DNA of 64,000 nt. Source: Bacillus sp. SB49. GTDB lineage: Bacteria > Bacillota > Bacilli > Bacillales > Halobacillaceae. The DNA is taken from NCBI RefSeq assembly GCF_000469135.2, contig NZ_CP048117.1, forward strand, positions 2,703,501-2,767,500, given 5' to 3'. The notes under the pieces are model-generated. The model did no database searches and was not told where the DNA came from. It was given only the letters and a program-made list of their open reading frames with translations. Both the position numbers and the translations under genes were made by a program. The stretch's first letter is position 1. Every line of letters begins with the position of its first letter. Shown here piece by piece: positions 1 to 11,364 of this stretch.

Positions 1-789
1 TCCCGCGTCATGGGCAGACTCGGTGTCGAAACAAAAGCACTCGGGTTCCTCGGCGGGTTCACGGGAGCGTTTGTAAAAGAAGCTCTTGAAGCGGAAAATG
101 TATCCCACGACTTCATCGACACGAAGCAGAACACGCGTGTCAATGTTAAGTTGAAGAGCCAGGGTGAGTCTGAAATTAACGGTCCAGGACCTGAAATCTC
201 AGAAATATTACAGGAAACCCTCCTTACACAAATCCGCAGTATGGATGAGAACGATACGCTTGTGCTTGCAGGAAGTGTCCCTTCCTCCCTGCCATCTGAT
301 TTCTACGTAACCGTTGTAGGTATCTGCGCAGAGAACGGAACGAAAGTAGTAGCCGATACTTCAGGAAAAGCACTCGAACAGCTGATCGGCCTTCCTTTAT
401 TCCTGCTGAAACCCAATCACCATGAACTTGGAGAGTTATTTGATGTAACGATAGACTCCAAAGAACTCGCAGCGGAGTATGGGAAGAAACTTTTGGACAA
501 AGGTGTGGAGCACGTCATTGTATCAATGGGCGGCGAGGGCGCCGTTTATGTAGGAAAAGAGAGCGTTCGTTACGCCAATGTTCCGAAAGGTGTATTGAAG
601 AATTCAGTAGGAGCCGGCGATTCTGTCGTATCCGGTTTTCTATCTGCCCTTCACCACGGCAAGCCGGAAGAGGAAGCATTCCGCTACGGCGTAGCTTCCG
701 GAAGTGCTACAGCCTTCCAGGATGACCTTTGTCAGCAGGAAGACGTGGAGAAATTACTGCCAGAAATTAAATTAACTACTATTAAATAA
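1..789 (+). CDS. fruK: 1-phosphofructokinase, 5' end cut by window
   Basis: Phosphorylates fructose 1-phosphate to fructose 1,6-bisphosphate, the step after uptake by the fructose PTS. The reading frame is open from base 1, so the true start lies upstream; about 40 residues of the usual ~303 are missing. The PfkB-family C-terminal signature with the catalytic aspartate (NSVGAGDSVVSGF) begins near residue 198 counted from the first internal ATG at base 10, and a VSMGGEGA nucleotide-site motif lies near residue 171. It is 13 bases upstream of fruA on the same strand, which supports fructose 1-phosphate rather than tagatose 6-phosphate as substrate. The usual fruR/DeoR-type regulator would be upstream, outside the window. 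Confidence 0.93.
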   Translation, partial: SRVMGRLGVETKALGFLGGFTGAFVKEALEAENVSHDFIDTKQNTRVNVKLKSQGESEINGPGPEISEILQETLLTQIRSMDENDTLVLAGSVPSSLPSDFYVTVVGICAENGTKVVADTSGKALEQLIGLPLFLLKPNHHELGELFDVTIDSKELAAEYGKKLLDKGVEHVIVSMGGEGAVYVGKESVRYANVPKGVLKNSVGAGDSVVSGFLSALHHGKPEEEAFRYGVASGSATAFQDDLCQQEDVEKLLPEIKLTTIK

Positions 790-802
790 GGAGTGTAACC
801 AT

Positions 803-2698
803 ATGAAAATCACAGATCTTTTGACAAAAGACACCATTTTGTTGAACATGTCTGCCGCTTCTAAGCCGGAAGCGATCGATGAACTTGTCGGTAAGCTTGA
901 TACCGCAGGAAAATTGAATGACCGCGCTGCATTCAAACAGGCCATCGAAGCTCGGGAAGAACAAAGCACAACAGGAATCGGTGACGGAATTGCTATTCCT
1001 CACGCCAAAACAGCTGCTGTAAAAAATCCAGCGATCGCTTTTGGACGTTCCACAGAAGGATTGGATTACGAGTCACTGGACGGACAGCCGACAAACTTGT
1101 TCTTCATGATTGCGGCTTCTGAAGGTGCAAACAACGCTCACCTGGAAACGCTGTCCCGCCTTTCTTCCTTCTTGATGGACACGAATTTCCGCGAGAAGCT
1201 GGAAGCAGCAGAGACGGATGAAGACGTTCTCGCTGCTATTAACGCTAAAGAAGCGGAAGAAGAAGGCGAAGAAGAAACAGGAGACGGCGCATCCGGTAAA
1301 GTCCTTGCAGTCACTGCATGCCCAACAGGTATCGCTCACACGTACATGGCGGCTGATAAGTTGAAAGCAACAGCTAAAGACATGGGTGTCCAGATCAAAG
1401 TACAGACTAACGGGTCCAGCGGTGTAAAAAACCGTCTGACAGCAGAAGATATTGAAGAAGCAGACGCTATCATCGTAGCAGCTGATGTCAATGTGGATAT
1501 GTCAGGATTCGCCGGCAAGCCGGTCATTCAAGTACCTGTTGCCAAAGCAATCCACGAAGCGAAAGAACTTATTCAGAAAGCAGTAGATAAAGACGCACCG
1601 ATCTATCAAGGCGGAGGCGAGAAGCAAGACAGCGGCTCTGATGCTAAAGGACGTTCCGGATTCTACAAGCACCTGATGAACGGTGTATCCAACATGCTTC
1701 CATTTGTTGTCGGAGGCGGAATTCTGATCGCTATTTCTTTCTTCTGGGGAATTAACTCCGCAGATCCGGCCAGCGGCGAATACAACCGCTTCGCAGAAAT
1801 GCTGAACATCATTGGCGGCGCAAACGCATTCTTCCTGCTCGTTCCTGTCCTTGCCGGTTTCATCGCATCCAGTATTGCTGATAAACCAGGTTTCGCCCCA
1901 GGTATGATCGGTGGTTTGATTGCCGTTACTCAAACAGTTGAAGGTGCTGGAAACGGTTCTGGTTTCTTAGGCGGATTAATCGCCGGTTTCCTAGCCGGTT
2001 ATTTGACACTCCTTGTGAAGAAAATGCTTGAAGGCCTGCCAGCTGTTATGGACGGATTGAAGACGGTTCTTCTATATCCTCTTTTTGCGATTTTCCTTAC
2101 AGGAATGATTATGTTACTCATCAACCCTGCTCTAACAAGTGTATACACATGGCTCTTTGATTTACTTGACAGCATGAGCGGTTCCAACCTTGCCCTTCTC
2201 GGGTTAATTGTCGGCGGTATGATGGCTGTAGATATGGGTGGTCCCGTAAACAAAGCGGCTTACACGTTCGGTATCGCAGCTCTTGAGGCTGGAAACTACA
2301 CGTTCATCGCAGCAGCGATGGCAGGTGGAATGGTTCCACCACTGGCTATGGCTCTTGCCACAACGCTGTTCAAAAATAAATTTACGAAAGAAGAACGCGA
2401 AACTGGAAAAGCAGCCTATCCACTCGGCGCATTCTTCATTACCGAAGGTGCGATTCCGTTTGCAGCAGCGGACCCGGCGCGTGTTATCCCGTCCATGGTG
2501 GCAGGTAGTGCCCTCGCCGGAATGTTGACAATGTTGTTCGGCATCGATCTTCAGGCACCACACGGCGGAATTATTGTAGCTCCATTGGTGGCAGGCGGAA
2601 TAACGCAAATTCTGCTTTACCTGGTGGCAATTATTGCCGGATCGATTCTTGGCGCAATTATTGTAGGATTGTTGAAAAAAGACCTAAGAAAAGCTTAA
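803..2698 (+). CDS. fruA: PTS fructose transporter subunit IIABC
   Basis: Membrane permease that imports fructose and phosphorylates it to fructose 1-phosphate. Three domains can be read in order. IIA covers about residues 1-145, with the phospho-histidine in GIAIPHAKT (His67). An acidic Glu-rich linker covers about 146-160. IIB covers about 165-265, with the phospho-cysteine in VTACPTGIAHT (Cys173). IIC covers about 290-628 and has many hydrophobic helices. The length of 631 residues is normal for a fused FruA. The start at 803 has the ribosome site AAGGAGTG upstream. It sits between fruK and ptsH, so the fructose-specific and general PTS proteins appear to be made from one transcript. Confidence 0.96.
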   Translation: MKITDLLTKDTILLNMSAASKPEAIDELVGKLDTAGKLNDRAAFKQAIEAREEQSTTGIGDGIAIPHAKTAAVKNPAIAFGRSTEGLDYESLDGQPTNLFFMIAASEGANNAHLETLSRLSSFLMDTNFREKLEAAETDEDVLAAINAKEAEEEGEEETGDGASGKVLAVTACPTGIAHTYMAADKLKATAKDMGVQIKVQTNGSSGVKNRLTAEDIEEADAIIVAADVNVDMSGFAGKPVIQVPVAKAIHEAKELIQKAVDKDAPIYQGGGEKQDSGSDAKGRSGFYKHLMNGVSNMLPFVVGGGILIAISFFWGINSADPASGEYNRFAEMLNIIGGANAFFLLVPVLAGFIASSIADKPGFAPGMIGGLIAVTQTVEGAGNGSGFLGGLIAGFLAGYLTLLVKKMLEGLPAVMDGLKTVLLYPLFAIFLTGMIMLLINPALTSVYTWLFDLLDSMSGSNLALLGLIVGGMMAVDMGGPVNKAAYTFGIAALEAGNYTFIAAAMAGGMVPPLAMALATTLFKNKFTKEERETGKAAYPLGAFFITEGAIPFAAADPARVIPSMVAGSALAGMLTMLFGIDLQAPHGGIIVAPLVAGGITQILLYLVAIIAGSILGAIIVGLLKKDLRKA

Positions 2699-2753
2699 AA
2701 TGATAAAGTTAGGGTATTTCCATCATTAACACTAATTCTTAGGAGGAATTATC

Positions 2754-3020
2754 ATGGTAGAAAAAACTTTTAAAATTACATCTGCTGACGGTGTACACGC
2801 TCGTCCAGCCACTGTTCTCGTTCAGAACGCTGGTAAATACGAGTCTGATATCAACTTACATTACAAAGAGAAGGCCGTGAACCTGAAATCCATCATGGGA
2901 ATCATGAGCCTTGGCATCCCTGCCGGCGCAGAAGTGAAGATTACTGCAGAAGGCAACGATGAACAAGAAGCAATCGATCATTTAGAAAAAACTATGAAGA
3001 ATGAAGGCTTGGGGGAATAA
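2754..3020 (+). CDS. ptsH: phosphocarrier protein HPr
   Basis: Small cytoplasmic phosphocarrier of the PTS. His15 (in GVHARPA) accepts phosphate from enzyme I and passes it to the sugar permeases. Ser46 (in LKSIMGI) is the regulatory site phosphorylated by HPr kinase, which is encoded in this window at 37083-38015. The length is 88 residues, normal for the family. A strong ribosome site (AGGAGG) precedes the ATG. Its stop codon lies 4 bases before the ptsI start. Being placed after fruKA instead of after ptsG, as in B. subtilis, is unusual. Confidence 0.97.
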   Translation: MVEKTFKITSADGVHARPATVLVQNAGKYESDINLHYKEKAVNLKSIMGIMSLGIPAGAEVKITAEGNDEQEAIDHLEKTMKNEGLGE

Positions 3021-3024
3021 CAGC

Positions 3025-4740
3025 ATGACACAGCTTCAAGGTATTGCAGCTTCCAGCGGCATCGCCATAGCGAAAGTATATCGTCTGGAAGCTCCAGACC
3101 TTTCGTTCACGAAAAACGCTATTGAACAACCAGAAGAAGAAGTAAAACGCCTGCATGAGGCTTTGAACACTTCTAAATCAGAATTGGAGAAAATCAAGGA
3201 ACATACGAAGAAATCACTTGGTGACGAACATGCAGAAATCTTTTCTGCTCACCTTTTGGTCCTTAGTGATCCGGAGTTGATCCAGCCTGTAGAAGATAAA
3301 ATCAAGAGTGATAATGTAAATGCTGAGTTTGCCTTATCTGAAACGGCGGATATGTTTATCAACATGTTTGAAAGCATGGATAACGAGTACATGCGCGAAC
3401 GTGCTGCTGATATCCGCGACGTTACAAAACGTGTTATGGCCCACCTTCTGGGTGTGACCTTCCCGGATCCAGCATTGATCAACGAAGAAGTAGTCATCGT
3501 TGCCGATGATCTTACTCCTTCTGATACAGCTCAATTAAACAAACAGTACGTTAAAGGGTTTACTACAGACATCGGAGGACGTACATCCCACTCCGCTATC
3601 ATGGCCCGCTCGCTTGAAATCCCTGCGGTCGTAGGTACGAAGAACATCACTTCCCAGGCTGATAAAGATACGATGATCATCGTTGACGGTATCAGCGGAG
3701 ATGTCATCATCGATCCTTCTGAGGAGCAGATTGCAGCGTACAAACAGAAGCAGGATGATTTCGAGAAGCAGAAACAGGAATGGGCGAAGCTTAAAGATGA
3801 GCCGACCATCACTTCTGAAGGGGAGCACGTGGAGCTTGTTGCCAACATCGGTACTCCGGAAGACGTAGAAGGAGTTTTGAACAACGGCGGTGAAGGTGTC
3901 GGTCTGTATCGTACAGAATTCCTATACATGGGCAAAAGCCAGCTTCCAACAGAAGAAGAGCAATACGATGCGTATTCCTCCGTTCTGAAGCAAATGGGAG
4001 ACAAACCAGTTGTTGTCCGGACGCTTGACATCGGCGGCGACAAAGAATTGGACTATTTGGAACTTCCACATGAAATGAACCCGTTCCTCGGCTATCGCGC
4101 TATCCGTCTCTGCCTTGAGCGCGACGATATTTTCCGTGTGCAGCTGAGAGCACTACTTCGTGCGAGCGTTCACGGGAACCTTAAAATCATGTTCCCAATG
4201 ATTGCTACGCTGGACGAGTTCCGTCAGGCAAAAGCTCTTCTTGAAGAAGAGAAAGCCAACTTGGTGAAGGAAGGTCAGGAAGTATCGGATGACATTGAAG
4301 TCGGTATGATGGTTGAGATCCCTGCTACGGCGGTCATCGCTCGTCAGTTCGCTAAAGAAGTCGACTTCTTCAGTATCGGTACAAATGACCTTATTCAATA
4401 CACGATGGCTGCTGACCGTATGAACGAACGAGTATCCTACTTGTATCAACCATACAACCCTGCCATCCTGAACCTTATCAATAACGTGATTGAAGCTGCT
4501 CACGCCGAAGGCAAATGGGCCGGCATGTGTGGAGAGATGGCGGGAGACGAAATCGCTATCCCTATCCTGCTTGGACTCGGCTTGGACGAATTCAGTATGA
4601 GCGCCACATCCATTCTTCCTGCACGTACACAAATCAAAGATCTATCCAAGAAAGAGCTTGCTTCCTTCAAGGATCAGATTCTTTCTATGGGTACTGCAGA
4701 AGAAGTCGTTGATTTCATTAAAGAAAAGACACAGAAATAA
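3025..4740 (+). CDS. ptsI: PTS enzyme I (phosphoenolpyruvate-protein phosphotransferase)
   Basis: Cytoplasmic enzyme that takes phosphate from phosphoenolpyruvate and passes it to HPr. I chose the ATG at 3025 rather than 3001 because 3001 lies inside ptsH, GGGGGAA is well spaced before 3025, and the protein then begins [12 protein letters not shown] as expected. It is 571 residues. The phospho-histidine is His189 in [13 protein letters not shown]. The C-terminal PEP-binding barrel holds the GMCGEMAGD motif with its catalytic cysteine near residue 500. It follows ptsH directly, and there is no terminator before the next small gene. Confidence 0.97.
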   Translation: MTQLQGIAASSGIAIAKVYRLEAPDLSFTKNAIEQPEEEVKRLHEALNTSKSELEKIKEHTKKSLGDEHAEIFSAHLLVLSDPELIQPVEDKIKSDNVNAEFALSETADMFINMFESMDNEYMRERAADIRDVTKRVMAHLLGVTFPDPALINEEVVIVADDLTPSDTAQLNKQYVKGFTTDIGGRTSHSAIMARSLEIPAVVGTKNITSQADKDTMIIVDGISGDVIIDPSEEQIAAYKQKQDDFEKQKQEWAKLKDEPTITSEGEHVELVANIGTPEDVEGVLNNGGEGVGLYRTEFLYMGKSQLPTEEEQYDAYSSVLKQMGDKPVVVRTLDIGGDKELDYLELPHEMNPFLGYRAIRLCLERDDIFRVQLRALLRASVHGNLKIMFPMIATLDEFRQAKALLEEEKANLVKEGQEVSDDIEVGMMVEIPATAVIARQFAKEVDFFSIGTNDLIQYTMAADRMNERVSYLYQPYNPAILNLINNVIEAAHAEGKWAGMCGEMAGDEIAIPILLGLGLDEFSMSATSILPARTQIKDLSKKELASFKDQILSMGTAEEVVDFIKEKTQK

Positions 4741-4829
4741 AACTGGTATAACTAATTGCTTTGTGGGACAATAAGTGTGTGCTGATGCAAGTCTCAGTAC
4801 GTCGAATCTGACGAAAGAGATGTGTTTCC

Positions 4830-4994
4830 ATGACATTGACGATTCTCTTAATCTTGTGCATCGGTATTGTACTACTGATAGCCGCTATGTTTGGTTTTGC
4901 TGTCTCTAAAGGCTATGACTATAAACACACCGTCGATCCTTTGCCCGCAGAGGATCTCCATGAAGACAAACACAAAAAAGCTGACGCCCCTTAA
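4830..4994 (+). CDS. ytzI: small YtzI-like single-helix membrane protein
   Basis: An open frame of 54 codons. The protein starts with a hydrophobic helix (about residues 3-25), followed by the stretch KGYDYKHTVDPLP and a charged tail ending KKADAP. The KHTVDPLP segment after a single helix resembles the small Bacillus protein YtzI, whose function is not known. A purine-rich GAAAGAGA lies about ten bases upstream of the ATG. It follows ptsI by 89 bases with no terminator between, and its last codons form the left arm of the transcription terminator, so it looks like the last gene of the fru-pts transcript. The family assignment is from memory of the motif only. Confidence 0.6.
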   Translation: MTLTILLILCIGIVLLIAAMFGFAVSKGYDYKHTVDPLPAEDLHEDKHKKADAP

Positions 4995-5010
4995 GCGTCA
5001 GCTTTTTTTC
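4978..5010 (+). terminator. Rho-independent terminator of fruKA-ptsHI-ytzI
   Basis: Perfect 10-bp stem AAGCTGACGC / GCGTCAGCTT (4978-4987 and 4995-5004) followed by a run of T. The left arm overlaps the end of the small ytzI-like gene. The A-run on the left would let it also act on the minus strand. Confidence 0.9.
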
Positions 5011-5133
5011 TTTATTAGAGACCTTCTATGATCTTTCTACCTATTACAAACCCCAAACCCTGCCATGCAACGAAAACGCTTCTAACCATGGTCTTTGTCG
5101 CTTATAATGCCCACGTCGGGTTCACTCTGTTTA

Positions 5134-5712
5134 TTATCGATCGATAATACTCAACTTCTTACCTATCTCCGTCCGCAGCTTCGGCTTAGGAACTCTCGCC
5201 GGATACCCCATCTGCAACACAGACACGAGACGGTGAATGTGCGGATCCAATCCGATATCACGGACGAACTCCGAATCGTACAAATAAGGATTCGTCGTCC
5301 ACAGAACACCCACTCCAGATTCCCAGGCGAGAAGCTGAACATTTTGGATATAGGCGCATACCGCAGCATAATCTTCATCGTATTTCCTCTTATCCGGGTC
5401 CTTCTCCATATAAATAAGGGCATGATGAGGAATGCGCAATAAGAAATCACGGATACCTTCTCTCACTTTTGTTTGACGGTCTTCTTTGTATCCCGAGAAG
5501 AAGCCCTGCCTCTCATAGCTGCGGAGCACATTGTCCGCATACATTTTCACCCCCGCCCCCTGGTACATATAAATATTCCAAGGCTCCTTCATATGGTGGG
5601 TGGGAGCCCAGGAAGCTTTTGTGAAAATTCCCTCTAATACTCCTTCGGGAACCAACTCCTGTTTATACTCATGAACGGATCTTCGCCCGAGAATCGCATC
5701 TTCCAGCTCCAT
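5134..5712 (-). CDS. nitroreductase family protein
   Basis: FMN-dependent NAD(P)H oxidoreductase of the nitroreductase fold, 192 residues. The N-terminal GRRSVHEYK carries the basic residues that bind the FMN phosphate. Further on are a SWAPTHHMKEPW segment and the C-terminal MGYPARVPKPK, typical of small single-domain members. The natural substrate cannot be told from sequence; nitroaromatics and quinones are usual laboratory substrates for the family. The start at 5712 is 8 bases after the stop of the YdcF-type gene, so the two are probably co-transcribed. The stop codon falls inside an 18-bp perfect palindrome (5132-5149). Confidence 0.85.
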   Translation of the reverse strand: MELEDAILGRRSVHEYKQELVPEGVLEGIFTKASWAPTHHMKEPWNIYMYQGAGVKMYADNVLRSYERQGFFSGYKEDRQTKVREGIRDFLLRIPHHALIYMEKDPDKRKYDEDYAAVCAYIQNVQLLAWESGVGVLWTTNPYLYDSEFVRDIGLDPHIHRLVSVLQMGYPARVPKPKLRTEIGKKLSIIDR

Positions 5713-5720
5713 AAGTCACC

Positions 5721-6305
5721 TCACACAATTAAAATCTTCGTTACCTGCTGGCCCATCGAGTACCCCCACTCCTTCAGGAAAAAGGGTACTTTCGTTTCCA
5801 ACGTCTCATAAGCACTATATTTCGTCGGGACGCCTCGTACGTTCATTCCCTGGTTCTTCGCCATCCCTACCGCACGCTTGAGGTGGAATTGATCACTGAC
5901 GAGAATATACGTGTGAATCCCTTTTTGTTCGGCTACCTCTTTTGCATTCGTCAAATTCTCTTCCGTCACCATGGAACGATCCTCATAAAGAATATGCTCT
6001 TCCGGGACCCCATGCTCCATCGCATAGGACTTACCAGTCTCCCCTTCCGAAGAAGCTGCGTTTTCACTTCTACCACCTGTCAAGACGAGGTAGTCCACTT
6101 TCCCGTCCTTATACAGTTCAATCCCCTGTTTCAGTCTTCCTTCAAAGACAGGGCTTGGTTTTCCATTCCATTGAGCGGCTCCGAGGACGATGGCTGCATC
6201 TGCTTTTTGAACAGGCTCCTCTTCTCCATAGGTCCACACAGAATATGCGGTATAAATACTGTATATAAAGACAATTAAACATACGAATTTGGCTACTCGT
6301 TTCAT
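5721..6305 (-). CDS. YdcF/SanA-type (DUF218) envelope protein
   Basis: 194 residues. A single N-terminal hydrophobic segment (about residues 7-24) acts as signal or anchor, leaving the DUF218 domain outside the membrane. Domain motifs are AAIVLGAAQWNGKPSPVF near residue 37, LVLTGGRSE near 75 and YILVSDQFHLKRA near 133. The family includes ElyC and SanA, linked to cell-envelope integrity in enterobacteria; the molecular reaction is not established. A possible extended -10 (TGATATGAT on the minus strand, 6345-6353) lies 40 bases upstream, overlapping the eno terminator region. Confidence 0.8.
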   Translation of the reverse strand: MKRVAKFVCLIVFIYSIYTAYSVWTYGEEEPVQKADAAIVLGAAQWNGKPSPVFEGRLKQGIELYKDGKVDYLVLTGGRSENAASSEGETGKSYAMEHGVPEEHILYEDRSMVTEENLTNAKEVAEQKGIHTYILVSDQFHLKRAVGMAKNQGMNVRGVPTKYSAYETLETKVPFFLKEWGYSMGQQVTKILIV

Positions 6306-6350
6306 ACATTCGTTCTCCTACTCCTGATAATCTTTTCCTATCATATCATA

Positions 6351-6381
6351 GAAAAAAGCCCCTCTGAATAATCAGAGAGGC
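6351..6381 (-). terminator. terminator of the glycolytic operon after eno
   Basis: Stem GCCCCTCTGA / TCAGAGAGGC (one mismatch) followed on the minus strand by six T. It lies 15 bases after the eno stop codon. Confidence 0.85.
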
Positions 6382-6395
6382 TCAATTTGAAAAAA

Positions 6396-7700
<1,305 letters not shown>

Positions 7701-9236
7701 TTATTTGATTAATGATTTTCCTGTCATTTCTTCTGGTTGCTCGACATCCAATAGTTCAAGAAGCGTCGGTGAAAGATCGCCCAGAATTCCGCCTTCGCGA
7801 AGTTCTACGCCTTCTTTCGTTACGATTACAGGAACCGGGTTCGTCGTGTGTGCCGTCATCGCATCACCGTCCAAGGTCGTCACCTCGTCGGAATTACCAT
7901 GATCGGCCGTGATGATCGCATGGCCGCCTTTTTCAAGGATTTTGTCTACGATTTTACCTAGACATTCATCGACCGCTTCTATCGCTTTGACTGTCGGCTC
8001 AAGCATGCCGGAGTGACCAACCATATCCGGGTTGGCAAAGTTGAGGATGATAGCATTATGCTTATCCGCATCCAATTCACCCAGTAGAGCATCCGTTACT
8101 TCGTAGGCGCTCATTTCCGGTTTAAGGTCGTATGTCGCCACTTTCGGAGAATCGATGAGGATGCGCTCTTCCCCTTCAAATTCCTGCTCGCGGCCACCGC
8201 TCATGAAGAACGTTACGTGCGGGTATTTCTCCGTTTCCGCAATACGCAGCTGCTTCATATCATTAGATGCAAGTACTTCTCCGACCGTATTCTTCAAATT
8301 GTTCGGAGGAAAAGCAACTTTACTGTTCACTTGATCGCTGTATTGAGTCATTCCTACGAAGTGAAGATTCTTAGGAGCTTCTTCTCCACGATCGTAGTCA
8401 CTGAAATCATCGTTGGCGAACGCCTTGGAAAGCTGGATCGCACGGTCAGGACGGAAGTTGAAGAATACAACACTTTCTTCATCTTCTACCGTTCCGAGCG
8501 GTTGTCCGTTTTCATCAGTCAGAACGACCGGCTCAACGAATTCATCGTACACGTTTTCTGCGTAGGAATCATCCATCGCTTTAATTGGATCCTGATACTT
8601 AGATCCTTCTCCATAAGCGATGGCGTCATAAGCCTTTTTCACACGTTCCCAGCGATTGTCACGGTCCATCGCAAAATAACGACCGGAAAGCGTCGCAATT
8701 TGACCAATACCGATTTCTTCCATCGCTTCCTGTGCCTGCTTGATGTACGTTTTCGCTGACTGCTGTCCTACGTCACGACCATCTAGGAATGCGTGGATAA
8801 ATACTTTCTCCAGCCCTTCCTGTTTAGCAAGCTTTAATGTTGCAATCATATGATCGATATGACTGTGAATTCCACCGTCGGAAAGCAGACCGAAAATGTG
8901 AAGCGCTTTGCCGTTTTCTTTTGCATGGCGAACGGCGTTCAGCAATACTTCATTTTCAAAGAAATCTCCTTCACGGATGGAAAGATTGATTCTTGTCAAG
9001 CTTTGGTAGACCACCCGGCCTGCACCAATATTTAAGTGACCCACTTCTGAGTTACCCATTTGACCTTCCGGAAGCCCAACCGCTTCTCCACTAGCCGTAA
9101 GCTGGGAGTGGGGGTAATTGTTCCAGTACCGATCAAAATTTGGTGTGTTCGCCTGTTTGACGGCATTCCCCTTCTCTTCCTCGCGGATAGCGAAGCCGTC
9201 AAGGATGATCAAGGCAGCAAGGTTTTGATTACTCAT
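7701..9236 (-). CDS. gpmI: 2,3-bisphosphoglycerate-independent phosphoglycerate mutase
   Basis: Interconverts 3- and 2-phosphoglycerate. The protein has 511 residues and belongs to the alkaline-phosphatase superfamily. The manganese ligand LILDGF-type motif (ALIILDGFA) is at the N-terminus, the phospho-serine is Ser63 in [13 protein letters not shown], and [10 protein letters not shown] near residue 437 supplies further metal ligands. The start codon lies inside the end of tpiA (8-base overlap), which suggests translational coupling. Its place in the glycolytic operon matches B. subtilis. Confidence 0.97.
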   Translation of the reverse strand: MSNQNLAALIILDGFAIREEEKGNAVKQANTPNFDRYWNNYPHSQLTASGEAVGLPEGQMGNSEVGHLNIGAGRVVYQSLTRINLSIREGDFFENEVLLNAVRHAKENGKALHIFGLLSDGGIHSHIDHMIATLKLAKQEGLEKVFIHAFLDGRDVGQQSAKTYIKQAQEAMEEIGIGQIATLSGRYFAMDRDNRWERVKKAYDAIAYGEGSKYQDPIKAMDDSYAENVYDEFVEPVVLTDENGQPLGTVEDEESVVFFNFRPDRAIQLSKAFANDDFSDYDRGEEAPKNLHFVGMTQYSDQVNSKVAFPPNNLKNTVGEVLASNDMKQLRIAETEKYPHVTFFMSGGREQEFEGEERILIDSPKVATYDLKPEMSAYEVTDALLGELDADKHNAIILNFANPDMVGHSGMLEPTVKAIEAVDECLGKIVDKILEKGGHAIITADHGNSDEVTTLDGDAMTAHTTNPVPVIVTKEGVELREGGILGDLSPTLLELLDVEQPEEMTGKSLIK

Positions 9237-9990
9237 GCTTACCTGCCTCCACTAATTTCAAGAAAGAATCCGCTTCTAAGCTGGCACCGCCGACAAGTGC
9301 GCCGTCGATATCAGACTGGGATAGAAGTTCCTCTACGTTAGCAGGCTTCACGCTTCCACCGTACTGGATACGTACAGCTTCTGCAGCTTCTGTGTTAACA
9401 AATTCGCTGACAACTTTACGAATGTATGTGCATACTTCATTTGCCTGCTCGGAAGTAGCTGTACGACCGGTACCGATCGCCCAGATAGGCTCGTAAGCAA
9501 TGATGGATTCTGCACACTGTTCATTTGTAAGACCGTCCAACGCTTTCTTCACTTGCGTTTCAACAACGTCCATTGTCTGGTCCGCTTCACGCTGTTCAAG
9601 GGATTCCCCTACACAGATGATTGGAGTCAAACCGTGCTTGAATGCCGCATGGACTTTCTTGTTTACTTCTTCGTCTGTTTCTTTGAAGATCTCGCGACGC
9701 TCGGAGTGACCAAGTACGACATGGGACACGCCAAGTTCTTTCAGCATAACCGGACTAACTTCCCCAGTGAATGCTCCGTTTTCTTCAAAGTGCATATTCT
9801 GTGCACCGATTTTCAGGCTTGTACCTTCCGTCTCTTCTACCAGTTTCTGTAGAAAAGGGAACGGAGCACAAACGATGGATTCCACTTGCTCGGAAGAAGG
9901 AACCTCATTTTTTGTCGTCTGAACAAAATCAGCCGCTTCACGGTGATTCTTATTCATTTTCCAGTTACCTGCAATGACTTGTTTACGCAT
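9229..9990 (-). CDS. tpiA: triosephosphate isomerase
   Basis: Interconverts dihydroxyacetone phosphate and glyceraldehyde 3-phosphate. It is a 253-residue TIM barrel. Active-site residues are all visible: Lys11 in GNWKMNK, His95 in LGHSERRE and Glu167 in [11 protein letters not shown]. The phosphate-binding end QYGGSVKP is also present. A strong ribosome site (AAAGGAGAGG) precedes the ATG. It lies between pgk (20 bases upstream) and gpmI (overlapping) in the glycolytic operon. Confidence 0.98.
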   Translation of the reverse strand: MRKQVIAGNWKMNKNHREAADFVQTTKNEVPSSEQVESIVCAPFPFLQKLVEETEGTSLKIGAQNMHFEENGAFTGEVSPVMLKELGVSHVVLGHSERREIFKETDEEVNKKVHAAFKHGLTPIICVGESLEQREADQTMDVVETQVKKALDGLTNEQCAESIIAYEPIWAIGTGRTATSEQANEVCTYIRKVVSEFVNTEAAEAVRIQYGGSVKPANVEELLSQSDIDGALVGGASLEADSFLKLVEAGKHE

Positions 9991-10010
9991 AATGATTCAC
10001 CTCTCCTTTA

Positions 10011-11192
10011 TTATTTATCGTTCAATAGAGCGACGCCTGGAAGTTCTTTACCTTCCATGAATTCAAGAGATGCACCGCCGCCTGTGGATACGTGATCCAT
10101 GGCGTCTGCAAATCCGAATTTCTCGACAGCCGCCGCAGAGTCGCCTCCACCAATGACTGTATATCCTTCCGTTTCAGAAAGAGCGTTGGCTACAGCTTTC
10201 GTACCGTTAGCGAAAGATTCAATTTCAAATACGCCCATTGGTCCGTTCCAAATTACAAGTTTGGAATCCTTGATGACTTTAGCGTATTTCTCTCTCGTTT
10301 TCGGTCCGATATCAAGCGCTTCCCAATCAGCAGGAATGCTGTCGATCGCAACTTCTTTTTTATTGGCAGAATCAGAGAAGTCGTCGGCTACGACAACATC
10401 TTCAGGCATATAGAAGTTCACGCCTTTTTCTTTTGCTTTCTTCATGTATTCCTTCGCCAGATCGATTTTATCTTCTTCCAACAGGGATTTACCAATTTCG
10501 TGGCCAAGAGACTTCACGAATGTATAAGCAAGTCCTCCACCGATAATCAGATTATCGACTTTGTCTAGCAGGTTATCGATCACACCAATTTTGTCTTTAA
10601 CTTTCGCGCCGCCGACAATTGCCGTGAACGGACGCTCCGGATCTGATAGAGCTTTACCGAGTACATTGATCTCTTTCTCCATCAAGAAGCCAGCTACAGC
10701 AGGAACATGCTCGGCAATACCAGCTGTAGAAGCATGTGCACGGTGAGCTGCACCGAAGGCATCATTCACATAGAGGTCAGCCAAATCTGCGAATGCTTTC
10801 GCCAAATCTGCGTCATTCTTCTCTTCACCAGGGTGGAAACGTACGTTTTCGATTAGGACGATGTCGCCGTTTGCCATGTCAGACACAGCTTTGTTCACTT
10901 CGTCTCCTACTACTTCGTCTGTCTTCGTAACCGTCTGCCCCAGCAGATCGCTTAGACGCTTCGCAACAGGATCAAGACGCAGGTCTTCTACTACTTCTCC
11001 CTTAGGACGTCCAAGGTGACTTGCAAGAACGACTTTCGCTCCGTTGCCAGTCAGGTGTTTGATGGTAGGAAGGGCAGCTTTAATTCTAGTGTCATCTGTC
11101 ACTTCTCCATCAGCCATAGGTACGTTGAAGTCCACACGGCAGAAAACCGTCTTCCCTTGTACTTCTACGTCGCGGATTGTTTGTTTGTTCAT
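10011..11192 (-). CDS. pgk: phosphoglycerate kinase
   Basis: Transfers phosphate from 1,3-bisphosphoglycerate to ADP. The length of 393 residues is typical. The N-terminal substrate domain holds CRVDFNVPM near residue 20 and SHLGRPKG near 59. The C-terminal nucleotide domain holds WNGPMGVFE near residue 314 and the [13 protein letters not shown] loop near 347. AAGGAGG precedes the ATG. It is separated from gapA by 172 bases that hold an imperfect hairpin, the longest gap inside the glycolytic operon. Confidence 0.98.
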   Translation of the reverse strand: MNKQTIRDVEVQGKTVFCRVDFNVPMADGEVTDDTRIKAALPTIKHLTGNGAKVVLASHLGRPKGEVVEDLRLDPVAKRLSDLLGQTVTKTDEVVGDEVNKAVSDMANGDIVLIENVRFHPGEEKNDADLAKAFADLADLYVNDAFGAAHRAHASTAGIAEHVPAVAGFLMEKEINVLGKALSDPERPFTAIVGGAKVKDKIGVIDNLLDKVDNLIIGGGLAYTFVKSLGHEIGKSLLEEDKIDLAKEYMKKAKEKGVNFYMPEDVVVADDFSDSANKKEVAIDSIPADWEALDIGPKTREKYAKVIKDSKLVIWNGPMGVFEIESFANGTKAVANALSETEGYTVIGGGDSAAAVEKFGFADAMDHVSTGGGASLEFMEGKELPGVALLNDK

Positions 11193-11297
11193 AGAATGAC
11201 AACCTCCTTAGAGTTGTGTTTGATGTCCCCTTATGTACGTTTCCACATCTTCCTGATATGGAAACGCCGTCTGAACGGGAACCAATAAAACATGGAT

Positions 11298-11327
11298 AAA
11301 GGAGGAGGACATGAGACCCCCTCCTTT
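11298..11327 (-). other. imperfect stem-loop between gapA and pgk
   Basis: On the minus strand an 11-bp stem (AAAGGAGGGGG / CCTCCTCCTTT, one G-T pair) with an 8-base loop follows gapA. The tract after it, ATCCATGTTTTATT, is only a weak T-run. It may cause partial termination or stabilise the upstream cggR-gapA message; both are inference. In B. subtilis the gapA message is much more abundant than the downstream genes. Confidence 0.5.
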
Positions 11328-11364
11328 CCATTTTTTTATAGTATTTTCAAATCAGGCTTTCGGC

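Noticed and set aside
1502-1933. 143-codon open frame on the minus strand inside fruA
   Set aside because: It is a shadow of fruA with no ribosome site and no recognisable motif.
5095-5442. 115-codon plus-strand open frame opposite the nitroreductase gene
   Set aside because: It overlaps a clear family member on the other strand and has no ribosome site or motif.
8217-8759. 180-codon plus-strand open frame opposite gpmI
   Set aside because: Antisense shadow of a well-conserved glycolytic gene.
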